From: Bacillus horti
Lineage (GTDB): Bacteria > Bacillota > Bacilli > Caldalkalibacillales > JCM-10596
Length of the DNA: 64,000 bases
Assembly: GCF_030813115.1 (NCBI RefSeq)
Contig: NZ_JAUSTY010000005.1
Span: forward strand, 124,001 to 188,000
Direction of reading: 5' to 3'
In this document: positions 53,344 to 62,284 of the stretch, one piece after another
Numbering within the stretch: the stretch's first letter is position 1
How the letters are laid out: the number at the start of each line of letters is the position of its first letter
Position numbers and translations under genes: made by a program
The notes under the pieces: generated by a model
The model's database searches: none
Seen by the model: only the letters and a program-made list of their open reading frames with translations
Told to the model about the DNA's origin: nothing

Positions 53344-55758
53344 ATGACATTGATGCACTTAATGATTTTAGCCCCATTTCTTTTAGCTATCTTTATTCCC
53401 TTTTTTTATAAATACCTACATAAGGTACACACGGGGTGGATTGTTCTTATTTTACCAACATTATTGTTTATCTATCTGTTTCAATTCATCCCGTCCATCT
53501 CAGCTGGTGAAGTGGTTAGTGAGTCCCTCGCTTGGGTTCCTTCATTAGGCATATATTTTCACGTTTATATTGATGGATTGGGACTTTTGTTTGGTTTGTT
53601 AATCACAGGAATTGGTGCACTTGTAGTCCTGTATTCTATTTTTTATCTACAGCGTAAAGAAGAAGCTCTACATAACTTTTATGTGTACTTGTTGATGTTC
53701 ATGGGAGCCATGCTGGGAATTGTTTTCTCTGATAATTTAATTGTACTCTACGTGTTTTGGGAGCTTACAAGCTTAGCTTCTTCCCTGCTCATAGCTTATT
53801 GGTACGGCCGTGAGAAGTCCGTATATGGAGCACAAAAGTCAATGCTTATTACCGTTACTGGTGGTTTTAGTATGCTGGCTGGCTTCACATTGCTTTATGT
53901 GATTACAGGTTCGTTTAGTATTAGAGAGATTATTGGATTAGTTGATGTTGTAACGGCAAGTAGTCTATTTCTACCAGCGATGCTTCTAATTCTATTAGGT
54001 GCTTTTACAAAATCGGCTCAATTCCCATTTCATATTTGGCTTCCTGACGCAATGGAGGCTCCTACACCTGTTAGTGCTTATCTTCATTCAGCGACTATGG
54101 TTAAGGCGGGGATTTATTTAGTTGCTCGATTAAGTCCTGTTTTTGCGGGAGCAGCGGAATGGTTTTGGATCATCTCTGGCTTCGGAATATTTACTTTATT
54201 GTGGGGATCTTTTAATGCTGTTAGACAGACTGATCTTAAAGCCATATTAGCTTTCTCTACGATCAGTCAGCTTGGAATGATTATGAGCATGCTGGGGCTA
54301 GGTTCGGCGGCTGTTCATTACGGATATCAAGAAGGGTACATGTTAGCTTCTGTAGCAGCTATCTTCCACTTAATTAACCATGCTACGTTTAAAGGGAGCT
54401 TGTTTATGGTAGTAGGGATTGTGGATCATGAGACGGGGACAAGAGATATTCGTAAGCTTGGGGGGCTAATGACCTTACTCCCAATTACGTTTACGATAGC
54501 CATCATTGGTTCCTTCTCCATGGCAGGTATCTATCCATTTAATGGGTTTTTAAGTAAAGAAATGTTCTTTACTAGCTTGCTTGAGGCACTAAAGATCGGT
54601 CAATTTAATATGCCTATGCTAGGCATTCTTTTCCCAATTGTTGCTTGGATAGCGAGCGTGTTTACGTTTATTTATTGTATGATTATTGTTTTTAAAACGT
54701 TTAGGGGTAAATATCAGCCTGAAAAGCTGGATCGAACTCCACATGAAGCACCGTTAGGTCTTCTCGCTTCACCAGTTATTCTAGCTGGTTTAGTCATTGT
54801 TTTCGGCTTTTTCCCGAACTTATTGTCTTATACGCTTATAGAGCCCGCTGTTCAATCCATTTACCCTAACGCTTTAAGCCCTGATCAGCGTTTAGATATC
54901 CATATAACACCTTGGCATGGCTGGAACACTGAGCTATGGATGACAATAGCTGTGGTTCTTATAGGGATATTACTGTACCTGACCTTTGCTAAGTGGAGAG
55001 GTATTTATGATTTTCTGCGTTTAAACAAAAGGGATCCCTTTGACTACGTTTATGACAAGTTGCTACACTGGCTTATTGCAGGATCGACGAAGGTCACCAA
55101 TATTCAAATGACTGGTTTATTACGTGATTACTTTGCCTATATGGGGGTATTTATAGTTGCGATCTTGGGGTACGCCTTGTATCGCTATAATGCAATCAGC
55201 TTTGACATCGCAACTGTATCAGGAATTGATACGTACATGTGGATTTTAATAGCTGTTCTCATAGCTGTTACCATTTATATTCCATTTATCTCTAATCGGA
55301 TTGTTGCTGTCATTGCAACGGGAGGTATTGGTTTCCTATTGGCCTTATTCTTTGTTATTTTTAGGGCTCCTGATTTAGCTCTCACACAGCTATTGGTTGA
55401 AATGGTGATGACAACTCTTTTCCTTTTGTGCTTCTATCATTTACCAGAACTACGCAAGGAAACCTTCAAGCCCGTGTTTAGAATAACCAATTTAATAATT
55501 GCTGTTGGAATGGGCGCGATCGTTACTTTAATTGGTTTGAGTGCTTATGCAATGAGCACCTCCAATCCACTGGCCCGTATTTCAGAGTATTTTATTGATA
55601 ATTCCTATAAGCTGGCCGGTGGAAATAACATGGTTAATGTGATCTTAGTTGATTTTAGGGCCCTTGACACGATGCTAGAGGTGTTGGTTTTGGGAATCGC
55701 AGCTCTTGGCTTGGTGACTTTAATTAAGCTGAGGATGCAAGGGAAGGAGGATGTCTGA
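53344..55758 (+). CDS. mrpA: Na+/H+ antiporter subunit MrpA
   Basis: An 804-aa polytopic membrane protein, the largest Mrp subunit, homologous to NuoL. It has the proton-channel helix signature VLYVFWELTSLASSLLIAYWYG and the conserved TKSAQFPFHIWLPDAMEAPTPVSAYLHSATMVKAGIYL block. The C-terminal part carries an MrpB-like domain (about 610-800). It starts the mrpABCDEFG operon behind GAGGAGG. The complex exports sodium in exchange for protons and supports cytoplasmic pH homeostasis at high pH. Confidence 0.97.
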   Translation: MTLMHLMILAPFLLAIFIPFFYKYLHKVHTGWIVLILPTLLFIYLFQFIPSISAGEVVSESLAWVPSLGIYFHVYIDGLGLLFGLLITGIGALVVLYSIFYLQRKEEALHNFYVYLLMFMGAMLGIVFSDNLIVLYVFWELTSLASSLLIAYWYGREKSVYGAQKSMLITVTGGFSMLAGFTLLYVITGSFSIREIIGLVDVVTASSLFLPAMLLILLGAFTKSAQFPFHIWLPDAMEAPTPVSAYLHSATMVKAGIYLVARLSPVFAGAAEWFWIISGFGIFTLLWGSFNAVRQTDLKAILAFSTISQLGMIMSMLGLGSAAVHYGYQEGYMLASVAAIFHLINHATFKGSLFMVVGIVDHETGTRDIRKLGGLMTLLPITFTIAIIGSFSMAGIYPFNGFLSKEMFFTSLLEALKIGQFNMPMLGILFPIVAWIASVFTFIYCMIIVFKTFRGKYQPEKLDRTPHEAPLGLLASPVILAGLVIVFGFFPNLLSYTLIEPAVQSIYPNALSPDQRLDIHITPWHGWNTELWMTIAVVLIGILLYLTFAKWRGIYDFLRLNKRDPFDYVYDKLLHWLIAGSTKVTNIQMTGLLRDYFAYMGVFIVAILGYALYRYNAISFDIATVSGIDTYMWILIAVLIAVTIYIPFISNRIVAVIATGGIGFLLALFFVIFRAPDLALTQLLVEMVMTTLFLLCFYHLPELRKETFKPVFRITNLIIAVGMGAIVTLIGLSAYAMSTSNPLARISEYFIDNSYKLAGGNNMVNVILVDFRALDTMLEVLVLGIAALGLVTLIKLRMQGKEDV

Positions 55759-56177
55759 TGCATAATAATTTATCTCTTCATATGATTTCTAGAGTGGCTG
55801 CTTTTATCGTACTAGTGTTTTCCATCTATCTCTTTTTTACTGGACATCATAATCCTGGTGGTGGATTTATAGGCGGATTGATGACCGCTAGTGGGGTGCT
55901 TCTGCTTTATTTAAGCTTTGATCTGAATTCAATTAAAAGCATTATTAAAATCAATTATGCTCATTTAATTGCTATAGGTTTATTGCTAACCATACTCACT
56001 GGTGGTATTGGAGTTTTGTTTGGTTACTCCTATTTAAAGCACTTTTTTGATTACTTTACACTTCCTTTTATTGGTGAGGTTGAGCTAACAACAGCTTTAC
56101 CTTTTGACCTTGGCATTTATTTAGTGGTCATTGGCATCACGTTACTGAGTACACTGACGATTGCGGAGGATGAATAG
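55758..56177 (+). CDS. mrpB: Na+/H+ antiporter subunit MrpB
   Basis: A 139-aa membrane protein with four helices and the conserved GHHNPGGGFIGGLMTASG motif of MrpB. Its ATG overlaps the mrpA stop (TGATG), with GGAAGGAGG upstream. It is an essential part of the Mrp complex and its stop overlaps the mrpC ribosome site. Confidence 0.97.
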   Translation: MHNNLSLHMISRVAAFIVLVFSIYLFFTGHHNPGGGFIGGLMTASGVLLLYLSFDLNSIKSIIKINYAHLIAIGLLLTILTGGIGVLFGYSYLKHFFDYFTLPFIGEVELTTALPFDLGIYLVVIGITLLSTLTIAEDE

Positions 56178-56178
56178 A

Positions 56179-56517
56179 ATGGAAATTGTCATGATTTTGG
56201 TATCAGGTGTACTGGTTACGGTAGGAACGTATTTATTGCTAACGAAAAGCATTTTACGAGTAGTGATTGGGACTGTTTTGCTTTCACATGCCGCTCACTT
56301 TCTTTTACTTACATTGCCGGGTTTGTCTCGAGGAGCACCTCCCTTGCAGGGTGAAAATGCAGCTCAATATGCCGATCCACTTCCACAGGCGTTAATCCTA
56401 ACAGCGATTGTAATTAGCTTCGGTGTTACGGCCTTTATGCTAGTTTTGGCCTATCGCACGTACAAGGAGCATGGCACAGATGATCTAAATCAATTAAGGG
56501 GAAGTTCTGATGAGTAA
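56179..56517 (+). CDS. mrpC: Na+/H+ antiporter subunit MrpC
   Basis: A 112-aa NuoK-like three-helix protein: MEIVMILVSGVLVTVGTYLLLTKSILRVVIGTVLLSHAAHFLLL, then LPQALILTAIVISFGVTAFML. ATG 56179 was chosen because GGAGG (56165-56169) lies about 9 nt upstream; in-frame ATGs at 56161 and 56170 are before or abut it. It overlaps mrpD by 8 nt. Confidence 0.96.
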   Translation: MEIVMILVSGVLVTVGTYLLLTKSILRVVIGTVLLSHAAHFLLLTLPGLSRGAPPLQGENAAQYADPLPQALILTAIVISFGVTAFMLVLAYRTYKEHGTDDLNQLRGSSDE

Positions 56518-58012
56518 TCTATTAATGTTACCAATTCTTGTCCCTATGTTCGTGGGATGTATCCTAATCTTTTTTGCTAAACAACAAAGGATTCAACGCA
56601 TCATTGGAGGAATCGCAGCTTTTGGATTATTAGCTTCGTCGATCTACTTAGCTGTAGAGGTGTTTCGTCATCCTGAGCAAAGCTTAGTTCTTGAGCTAGG
56701 GAATTGGCCGGCTCCTTTTGGTATTGTTCTAGTAGCAGATATGTTTGCTACCTTGATGGTGATGCTGTCCTGTTTGGTTGGCTTAGTATGTCTTTTCTTT
56801 GCCTTTAAAACCATTCATAATGCGCGTGAAAAAGTATACTTCTACACCTTCTATTTCTTTTTGCTAACAGGCGTAAATGGTGCCTTTTTAACGGGAGATT
56901 TGTTCAACTTATTTGTTTTCTTTGAGGTTATGCTAATCTCCTCCTATGTTCTTATTGTGCTTGGGGGAACGAAATATCAATTAAGAGAGTCCTTTAAGTA
57001 TGTTGTGATCAATGTCTTTGCTTCCATTTTATTTGTCATAGCTATAGCGTATCTTTATTCAGTCACTGGAACACTTAACTTGGCAGATTTGGCGGTGCGC
57101 ATTTCGGAAATAGGTCAGGATGGTATTTTACAAGCGATTGCTGTTCTGTTACTCATTGTTTTTGCCATGAAAGGAGCTCTATTTCCTCTTTACTTTTGGC
57201 TGCCTAAATCGTATTATGGACCGCCAGCAGCTATTGCAGCGTTGTTTGGTGCTTTGTTAACTAAGGTTGGGATATATGCTATTATCCGTATGTTTACACT
57301 AGTGTTTATTCACGATCCAGGCTTTACCCATAATCTAATTCTAGCTCTTGCAGGATTTACGATGTTCTTTGGGGTTTTAGGGGCAGTAGCCCAATTTGAT
57401 TTCAAGAGGATATTGTCCTTTCATATTATTAGTCAGGTAGGCTATATGGCTATGGGATTAGGTATCTATACACCTCTTGCCGTTGCAGGAGCTATCTATT
57501 ACATTGTGCACCATATTATTGTGAAGGCGGCTCTATTCTTATTTGCTGGGGCTACACAGAAGGTCACAGGGACAACAGATTTATACAAAATGGGAGGACT
57601 ATTGAGGACACATCCATGGCTAGGCTGGCTATTCTTAACCGCAGCCTTGTCCTTAGCTGGAATTCCTCCGTTTAGTGGGTTCTTTAGTAAGTTTGCGTTA
57701 ATCCTTGCTGGTTTTCAAGAGCAACGCTACATCATTGTGGTAGTGAGCTTAATTGTAGGATTACTGACCCTTTTCTCTATGATGAAAATTTTTATCTATG
57801 TGTTCTGGGGGAAGCAGAAGATGAAGTCGGAGGACCTGCTTCAAGAAAAACAAACGTGGGGATTACTCCTCCCAATCCTTCCTTTAATTCTATTAACCGT
57901 CGTACTAGGTATTGGAGCGGAATCGATCTTTCAATATTCAATGGGAATAGCTGAGCAGCTCCTTGATCCGTCTCAATACATTAAGGCTGTACTTGGGGAG
58001 GTTGCACAATGA
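56510..58012 (+). CDS. mrpD: Na+/H+ antiporter subunit MrpD
   Basis: A 500-aa NuoM/NuoN-like antiporter subunit with about 14 helices. FNLFVFFEVMLISSYVLIVLGG carries the conserved channel Glu, and MKGALFPLYFWLPKSYYGPPAAIAALFGALLTKVGIYAI the conserved Lys. It forms a proton path in the complex. It overlaps mrpC upstream and mrpE downstream (ATGA). Confidence 0.97.
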   Translation: MSNLLMLPILVPMFVGCILIFFAKQQRIQRIIGGIAAFGLLASSIYLAVEVFRHPEQSLVLELGNWPAPFGIVLVADMFATLMVMLSCLVGLVCLFFAFKTIHNAREKVYFYTFYFFLLTGVNGAFLTGDLFNLFVFFEVMLISSYVLIVLGGTKYQLRESFKYVVINVFASILFVIAIAYLYSVTGTLNLADLAVRISEIGQDGILQAIAVLLLIVFAMKGALFPLYFWLPKSYYGPPAAIAALFGALLTKVGIYAIIRMFTLVFIHDPGFTHNLILALAGFTMFFGVLGAVAQFDFKRILSFHIISQVGYMAMGLGIYTPLAVAGAIYYIVHHIIVKAALFLFAGATQKVTGTTDLYKMGGLLRTHPWLGWLFLTAALSLAGIPPFSGFFSKFALILAGFQEQRYIIVVVSLIVGLLTLFSMMKIFIYVFWGKQKMKSEDLLQEKQTWGLLLPILPLILLTVVLGIGAESIFQYSMGIAEQLLDPSQYIKAVLGEVAQ

Positions 58013-58485
58013 TCTTACAACTTGTGTTTAACATTGGGCTAGCAGTAACGTGGATGCTTTTGAGAGCTAACCTAACCGTCGTTGATTTTGTTGTTGGCTA
58101 CCTCCTGGGTGCATTACTGCTGATAGCCCTGCAAAAAATCCTTCCGTTTAAGCTTTATTTTCCAAAGGTAATTGCTTTGTTGAAGCTTACATGGATTTTT
58201 GCGCGAGAGCTATACTATGCCAATATCGATGTATTAAAGATCGTAACTAGGCCTAAAATTAAGACTACGCCAGGGATTATTGCCTATCCTACAGAGCTTA
58301 AAACAGATCTTGAGAAGACGTTAATTGCTTCATTAATATCACTAACCCCTGGAACAATGCCTATAGCCTTTTCGGATGACGGAAAAATAATCTATGTTCA
58401 CTGTATTAATATGAAGGAAAAGGATGAGATTGTAGGGCAAATTCAAGAAACCTTTGAGAAGGCGATCATGGAGGTGACCAAATAA
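58009..58485 (+). CDS. mrpE: Na+/H+ antiporter subunit MrpE
   Basis: A 158-aa protein with two or three N-terminal helices and a cytoplasmic domain. LKLTWIFARELYYANIDVLKIVTRPKIK and LIASLISLTPGTMPIAF are characteristic of MrpE. It starts inside the mrpD stop (ATGA) and its TAATG junction couples it to mrpF. Confidence 0.96.
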   Translation: MILQLVFNIGLAVTWMLLRANLTVVDFVVGYLLGALLLIALQKILPFKLYFPKVIALLKLTWIFARELYYANIDVLKIVTRPKIKTTPGIIAYPTELKTDLEKTLIASLISLTPGTMPIAFSDDGKIIYVHCINMKEKDEIVGQIQETFEKAIMEVTK

Positions 58486-58766
58486 TGCTGCAGATTTCAA
58501 TTTGGATCGTCTTAATTGTACTGTCATTATCCTTACTCTTTTGCTTTTATAGAGTAATCGTTGGGCCAACATTGCCAGACCGTGTCATTGCTTTGGATGC
58601 TATCGGAATTAACATGATTGGTGTCATTGCCCTAGTGATGATTGTGCAGGACACTTTAGCTTATGCAGATGTTATTTTGATTATAGGGATTCTATCTTTT
58701 ATCGGATCAATTGGTCTTTCAAAATTTATAGAACGGGGTGTTGTCATTGATCGAGATCATCACTAG
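58485..58766 (+). CDS. mrpF: Na+/H+ antiporter subunit MrpF
   Basis: A 93-aa three-helix protein with the family's YRVIVGPTLPDRVIALDAIGINMIG motif, including the conserved Asp in PDRVIALD. Its first codon overlaps the mrpE stop, and its last 28 nt overlap mrpG. Confidence 0.96.
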   Translation: MLQISIWIVLIVLSLSLLFCFYRVIVGPTLPDRVIALDAIGINMIGVIALVMIVQDTLAYADVILIIGILSFIGSIGLSKFIERGVVIDRDHH

Positions 58767-59127
58767 CTTATTTGTTCTATTAGGTGGTTTATTTATGGTC
58801 TTAGCAACACTTGGCTTATTACGTCTACCTGATGTCTATAGTCGTATCAGTGCGTTAACAAAAGGGGCAACTTTTGGGATCATCAGTGTCAGTCTAGCTG
58901 CATTCCTCTATTTTTGGCTTGATCAAGGCATGTTTAGTGGTAAAATCCTCTTGACAATAGTTTTTGTTTTCTTAACAGCTCCAGTGACTGAGTTCGTTGT
59001 TTCAAGGTCTGCTTACCATACTGGAGCTCCATTAGCAAAAAGTAATATGATGGATGATTTAAGAGTAGACATTGAGAAAAAGAGAAAAGAGCAGAAGGTA
59101 CAAAATGAACAAGAAGAACAAACTTAA
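58738..59127 (+). CDS. mrpG: Na+/H+ antiporter subunit MrpG
   Basis: A 129-aa three-helix protein with GLLRLPDVYSRISALTKGATFG, the conserved MrpG motif, and a charged, Gln/Glu-rich C-terminal tail of about 35 residues. The start is GTG 58738 or the following TTG, inside the end of mrpF. It is the last gene of the operon and is followed by a terminator. Confidence 0.95.
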   Translation: MLSLIEIITSLFVLLGGLFMVLATLGLLRLPDVYSRISALTKGATFGIISVSLAAFLYFWLDQGMFSGKILLTIVFVFLTAPVTEFVVSRSAYHTGAPLAKSNMMDDLRVDIEKKRKEQKVQNEQEEQT

Positions 59128-59139
59128 GTGGATGAATGG

Positions 59140-59172
59140 AGAGACTCTGGAAATGGAGTCTCTTGTTTTTTT
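59140..59172 (+). terminator. Terminator of the mrp operon
   Basis: GAGACTC (59141-59147) pairs exactly with GAGTCTC (59156-59162), followed by TTGTTTTTTT. Confidence 0.9.
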
Positions 59173-59427
59173 CTGATGAATCATCTATACTTGCTGTAGT
59201 TGGATGTAAAGGAGAAATGTTCATGTTTGAGGTCGTTCTTAACTAACTAATTTTATATTGAATTGTAAAATCGGTAGCTTGCTCAGGCTGTGTATGCTTA
59301 TAGTGTGCATGATCCAAGTGGGATTAATGGGCAAGGGGAAGGCTTTTTTAGTCATGCCAGATTTTGTGATTCATTTAGTTAAGAACACACACGTACATGA
59401 ATATCTATTCCTTACTTTAGTAGATAC

Positions 59428-59455
59428 CCGTGCTTTTGTGTAGCGCGGTTTTTTT
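59428..59455 (+). terminator. Orphan terminator 1 in the mrpG-mutS2 gap
   Basis: CCGTGC (59428-59433) pairs with GCGCGG (59443-59448, one G-U), followed by seven T residues. No convincing gene precedes it after the mrp terminator, so a small RNA or short unknown transcript may end here. Confidence 0.65.
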
Positions 59456-59563
59456 GCGCCTATTTTTAGCTTTGGATAAGCTTGGTCGAATGGGTGTGAG
59501 GGAGTTTATTTACTATTTTCTGAAGTAAGAGGCCTGGAAGCTATACTCTTCTAAGCATAGATA

Positions 59564-59607
59564 AGTCTACAGCATGGACATTGTGTTCATATTGTAGGCT
59601 TTTTTTA
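59564..59607 (+). terminator. Orphan terminator 2 in the mrpG-mutS2 gap
   Basis: AGTCTACA (59564-59571) pairs with TGTAGGCT (59593-59600, one G-U), followed by seven T residues. Together with the terminator at 59428 it leaves the 646-nt gap with three consecutive terminators on the same strand. Confidence 0.7.
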
Positions 59608-59773
59608 TACTATTAGAATTTATAAGTTTTAGAGGTAGATAGTATAAGAAAAACTAAGGATTTCTCCAGAAATTGACGATAAGCCAAGTTTTCTAATGCA
59701 TTCAAAATGAATTGAGCTTGGTACCAGGCAGTTCTTCTTTAGATTCAAAATTAAATTTTAGGAGGCTTTAAGC

Positions 59774-61864
59774 ATGCAACAACGGACTAGTGAAGCGTTA
59801 GAATTTAATAGGTTGAAGGAAATCATGATGGATTTTGCTGTATCAGAGCAAGCGAAAGCGATGATTCGAAATTTACAACCATCCACTTCAGCTAAGATCA
59901 TTACGAATCAAATAAAGGAAACAACAGAAGCAAAAGCTATTCTTCAAAAAAGCTCCAGCGTCCCACTGCAAAGCCTGAGCGGAATGGAGCGACTAATGAG
60001 TGGGATTGGGAAGGGTGTGTTCCTTAATCCAGAACAACTTATGCAGGTTTGGACTCTGCTAGATCACGGTAAGAAAATGATTCGATTTATGAAGGATAAA
60101 GAAACGATAGCTCCTCAGGTGAGCACCTATGCACAATCCATTGCTCCGCTTCCACATTTAGCTGATGAAATTGAGCGTTGTATTCGAAACGGAAGGGTAG
60201 ATGATGCCGCAAGTAAGGCGTTAGCTAAGATCAGAAAAAGGATGAATATGCTAGAAATACGTATTAAAGAAAAACTAGAGAAGATGGTACGGGCATCAAA
60301 CCAATACTTTCAGGATCACATCATTAGTGTAAGAGATGGACGCTATGTTATTCCAGTAAAAAGCGAGTATAAGAAAAACATTGATGGACAGATTTTAGAT
60401 CAATCCTCTAGCGGTTCAACCGTATACGTCGAGCCAGCGGATGTACGTAAATTACAAAATGAAGTGCATATGGAAAAAGTGGCAGAGGATGTGGAAGTAC
60501 AGCGGATATTGAGTACCTTAACAGGGATGGTTGAGACGCATGAACATGAGCTCTCTATTAACATTGAGACGTTTGCTCATTATGACTTTATCTTCGCTAA
60601 AGCTAAGTACAGTCAAACCATAGGAGGTCAAGCTGTAGAAGTGAATACGAATCAGATTATAAATATCGTAAAGGCGAGACATCCACTTATTAAAAATGCT
60701 ACTCCTTTAGATTTTCGGATAGGTAATGAGTACAGAGCATTGGTCATAACGGGTCCCAATACGGGTGGGAAGACTGTTGCGATTAAAACAATCGGTTTGC
60801 TAACTTTAATGGTTCAGTCAGGTATGCATGTACCAGTTGCAGAAGGAAGTGAGATGGCGATTTTCGAAGATATTTTAGTTGATATCGGAGACGGTCAAAG
60901 TATTGAACAGTCATTGAGTACGTTTTCTGCTCATCTGACCAATATCATTCAAATTCTTAAGCAAGCTCATTCAAACACCTTAGTCATTTTAGATGAGCTT
61001 GGAGCGGGAACAGATCCTGCTGAAGGAAAAGGGCTGGCCCTTGCTATCCTAGAGAAGCTAGCTGAGCAGGAAGCTACACTATTAGCGACAACTCACTATA
61101 GTGAAATGAAAGAGTTCGCCCAAAGGCATAGCTATTTTGAAAATGGATCTATGGAGTTTGATATAGAGAGTTTGCAGCCTTTATATCGTTTAACGATTGG
61201 CAGAGCAGGAGAAAGCCAAGCTTTTTCAATCGCATTAAAACTGGGTATGGATCGTAAGGTTCTAGAAAGAGCCCATGAGCTTACGCATCAGGAGATAAAG
61301 GATTATGGGAGGACTGAAGGAATAGAAACTATTCCTGATTATAAGAAACAATTAAGGAAGACGAAAGAGGATGAACGAGGAGAAATGAAGGAGGAAAGTC
61401 GTAGTCATACAGCAATAAACAAAAATAAAGAAAGTAACGAGAGAGTTACTAATATAACAAAAAAGCCTACAGAAACGGCAACACAAATGGAAAAAGAAAC
61501 GGAAAAGCAAATGGTGGAGCATACAGCAAATTCAACATTATTAGAAGAGAATCAACAACAGGAAAATGAACCGTTACAGCTAGGAGACCGTGTCTACGTA
61601 AATAGCTTAAAAACGTACGGAATTGTATGTGAGACAGAGAATCATCGTGGTGAGGTAGGCGTTTTGATCAAGCACAAAAAGGTCACGATAAATAAGAAAA
61701 GACTCAAGCTTCAAGGAAAAGCACAGGATCTCTATCCAGAGAATTATGATCTATCTATTGTCTTAAAATCTAAGGAAGCAAGAAAGAAAAGTAAGCTTCT
61801 AGGCAAGAGACACGTAGAAAATGTAACCATTGAATATAATGAGGATGGTTCAGAAAAGAAATAA
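59774..61864 (+). CDS. mutS2: MutS2-like ATPase lacking the C-terminal Smr nuclease domain
   Basis: A 696-aa MutS2-family protein. The core and lever regions are followed by the ABC ATPase with Walker A GPNTGGKT, signature-region SLSTFSAH, Walker B VILDELGAGTDPAEG and the TTHYSEMKEFA switch. After a low-complexity charged linker (about 530-595) comes a KOW-like segment, LQLGDRVYVNSLKTYGIVCE. The DLHG/LDLRG Smr endonuclease domain of canonical MutS2 is absent; canonical MutS2 is about 785 aa. It is probably a second paralog acting in ribosome rescue or recombination control without its own nuclease. TTAGGAGG precedes the ATG. Confidence 0.88.
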   Translation: MQQRTSEALEFNRLKEIMMDFAVSEQAKAMIRNLQPSTSAKIITNQIKETTEAKAILQKSSSVPLQSLSGMERLMSGIGKGVFLNPEQLMQVWTLLDHGKKMIRFMKDKETIAPQVSTYAQSIAPLPHLADEIERCIRNGRVDDAASKALAKIRKRMNMLEIRIKEKLEKMVRASNQYFQDHIISVRDGRYVIPVKSEYKKNIDGQILDQSSSGSTVYVEPADVRKLQNEVHMEKVAEDVEVQRILSTLTGMVETHEHELSINIETFAHYDFIFAKAKYSQTIGGQAVEVNTNQIINIVKARHPLIKNATPLDFRIGNEYRALVITGPNTGGKTVAIKTIGLLTLMVQSGMHVPVAEGSEMAIFEDILVDIGDGQSIEQSLSTFSAHLTNIIQILKQAHSNTLVILDELGAGTDPAEGKGLALAILEKLAEQEATLLATTHYSEMKEFAQRHSYFENGSMEFDIESLQPLYRLTIGRAGESQAFSIALKLGMDRKVLERAHELTHQEIKDYGRTEGIETIPDYKKQLRKTKEDERGEMKEESRSHTAINKNKESNERVTNITKKPTETATQMEKETEKQMVEHTANSTLLEENQQQENEPLQLGDRVYVNSLKTYGIVCETENHRGEVGVLIKHKKVTINKKRLKLQGKAQDLYPENYDLSIVLKSKEARKKSKLLGKRHVENVTIEYNEDGSEKK

Positions 61865-61938
61865 ATAAGGTGAAAGGTTGCCATAGGCAAATTAGCTTTT
61901 AAATTCCTAGTTAAAATTGAAGCTATCTAACGTTATGT

Positions 61939-61980
61939 AGCCAAGAAGGTTGATCAATTGATTCCCTCCTTGGCTTTTTT
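61939..61980 (+). terminator. Terminator of the MutS2-like gene
   Basis: AGCCAAG (61939-61945) pairs with CTTGGCT (61969-61975), followed by a T run to 61980. It may also serve the converging rsoA transcript. Confidence 0.8.
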
Positions 61981-62019
61981 GTACCATTAAGTAGTTTAAA
62001 ACAACAAATGTTTTGATAC

Positions 62020-62259
62020 TCATTGGAGATCTATTCGCTGTTTAACATAATCAAAGAATCCGGGTACATCCTGGATTTTAAATTGATAAATCGCTTCTAA
62101 AAGCTTAAGCTGAAGCTCCTGCCTTAAGTCATCTCTCTCCTGATAGGGTGTTTTACGTAAGGACTGATTAACCTTAGGTTCGAATTGTTTGATCAGGTGC
62201 ATGGAGGCATCAATATCCTTTTCAATCGCTTGTAAAATAAAATTGTACAGAGAATACAC
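62020..62259 (-). CDS. rsoA: RsoA-like sigma co-factor (sigma region 2-like)
   Basis: A 79-aa helical protein. YQERDDLRQELQLKLLEAIYQFKIQDVPGFFDYVKQRI resembles sigma region 2 core-binding sequence. It lies directly downstream of a region-4-type sigma gene, the arrangement of sigO-rsoA in B. subtilis, where the two proteins together make one functional sigma factor. The start is GTG 62259, preceded by AAAGGAG. Assignment rests on size, sequence pattern and context. Confidence 0.75.
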   Translation of the reverse strand: MYSLYNFILQAIEKDIDASMHLIKQFEPKVNQSLRKTPYQERDDLRQELQLKLLEAIYQFKIQDVPGFFDYVKQRIDLQ

Positions 62260-62284
62260 GAGTATCTTCTCCTTTCAAATAGAT

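Noticed and set aside
59258-59443. A 61-aa frame downstream of the mrp terminator
   Set aside because: TTG start, no ribosome site, amino-acid pattern not protein-like, and it runs into a terminator stem.
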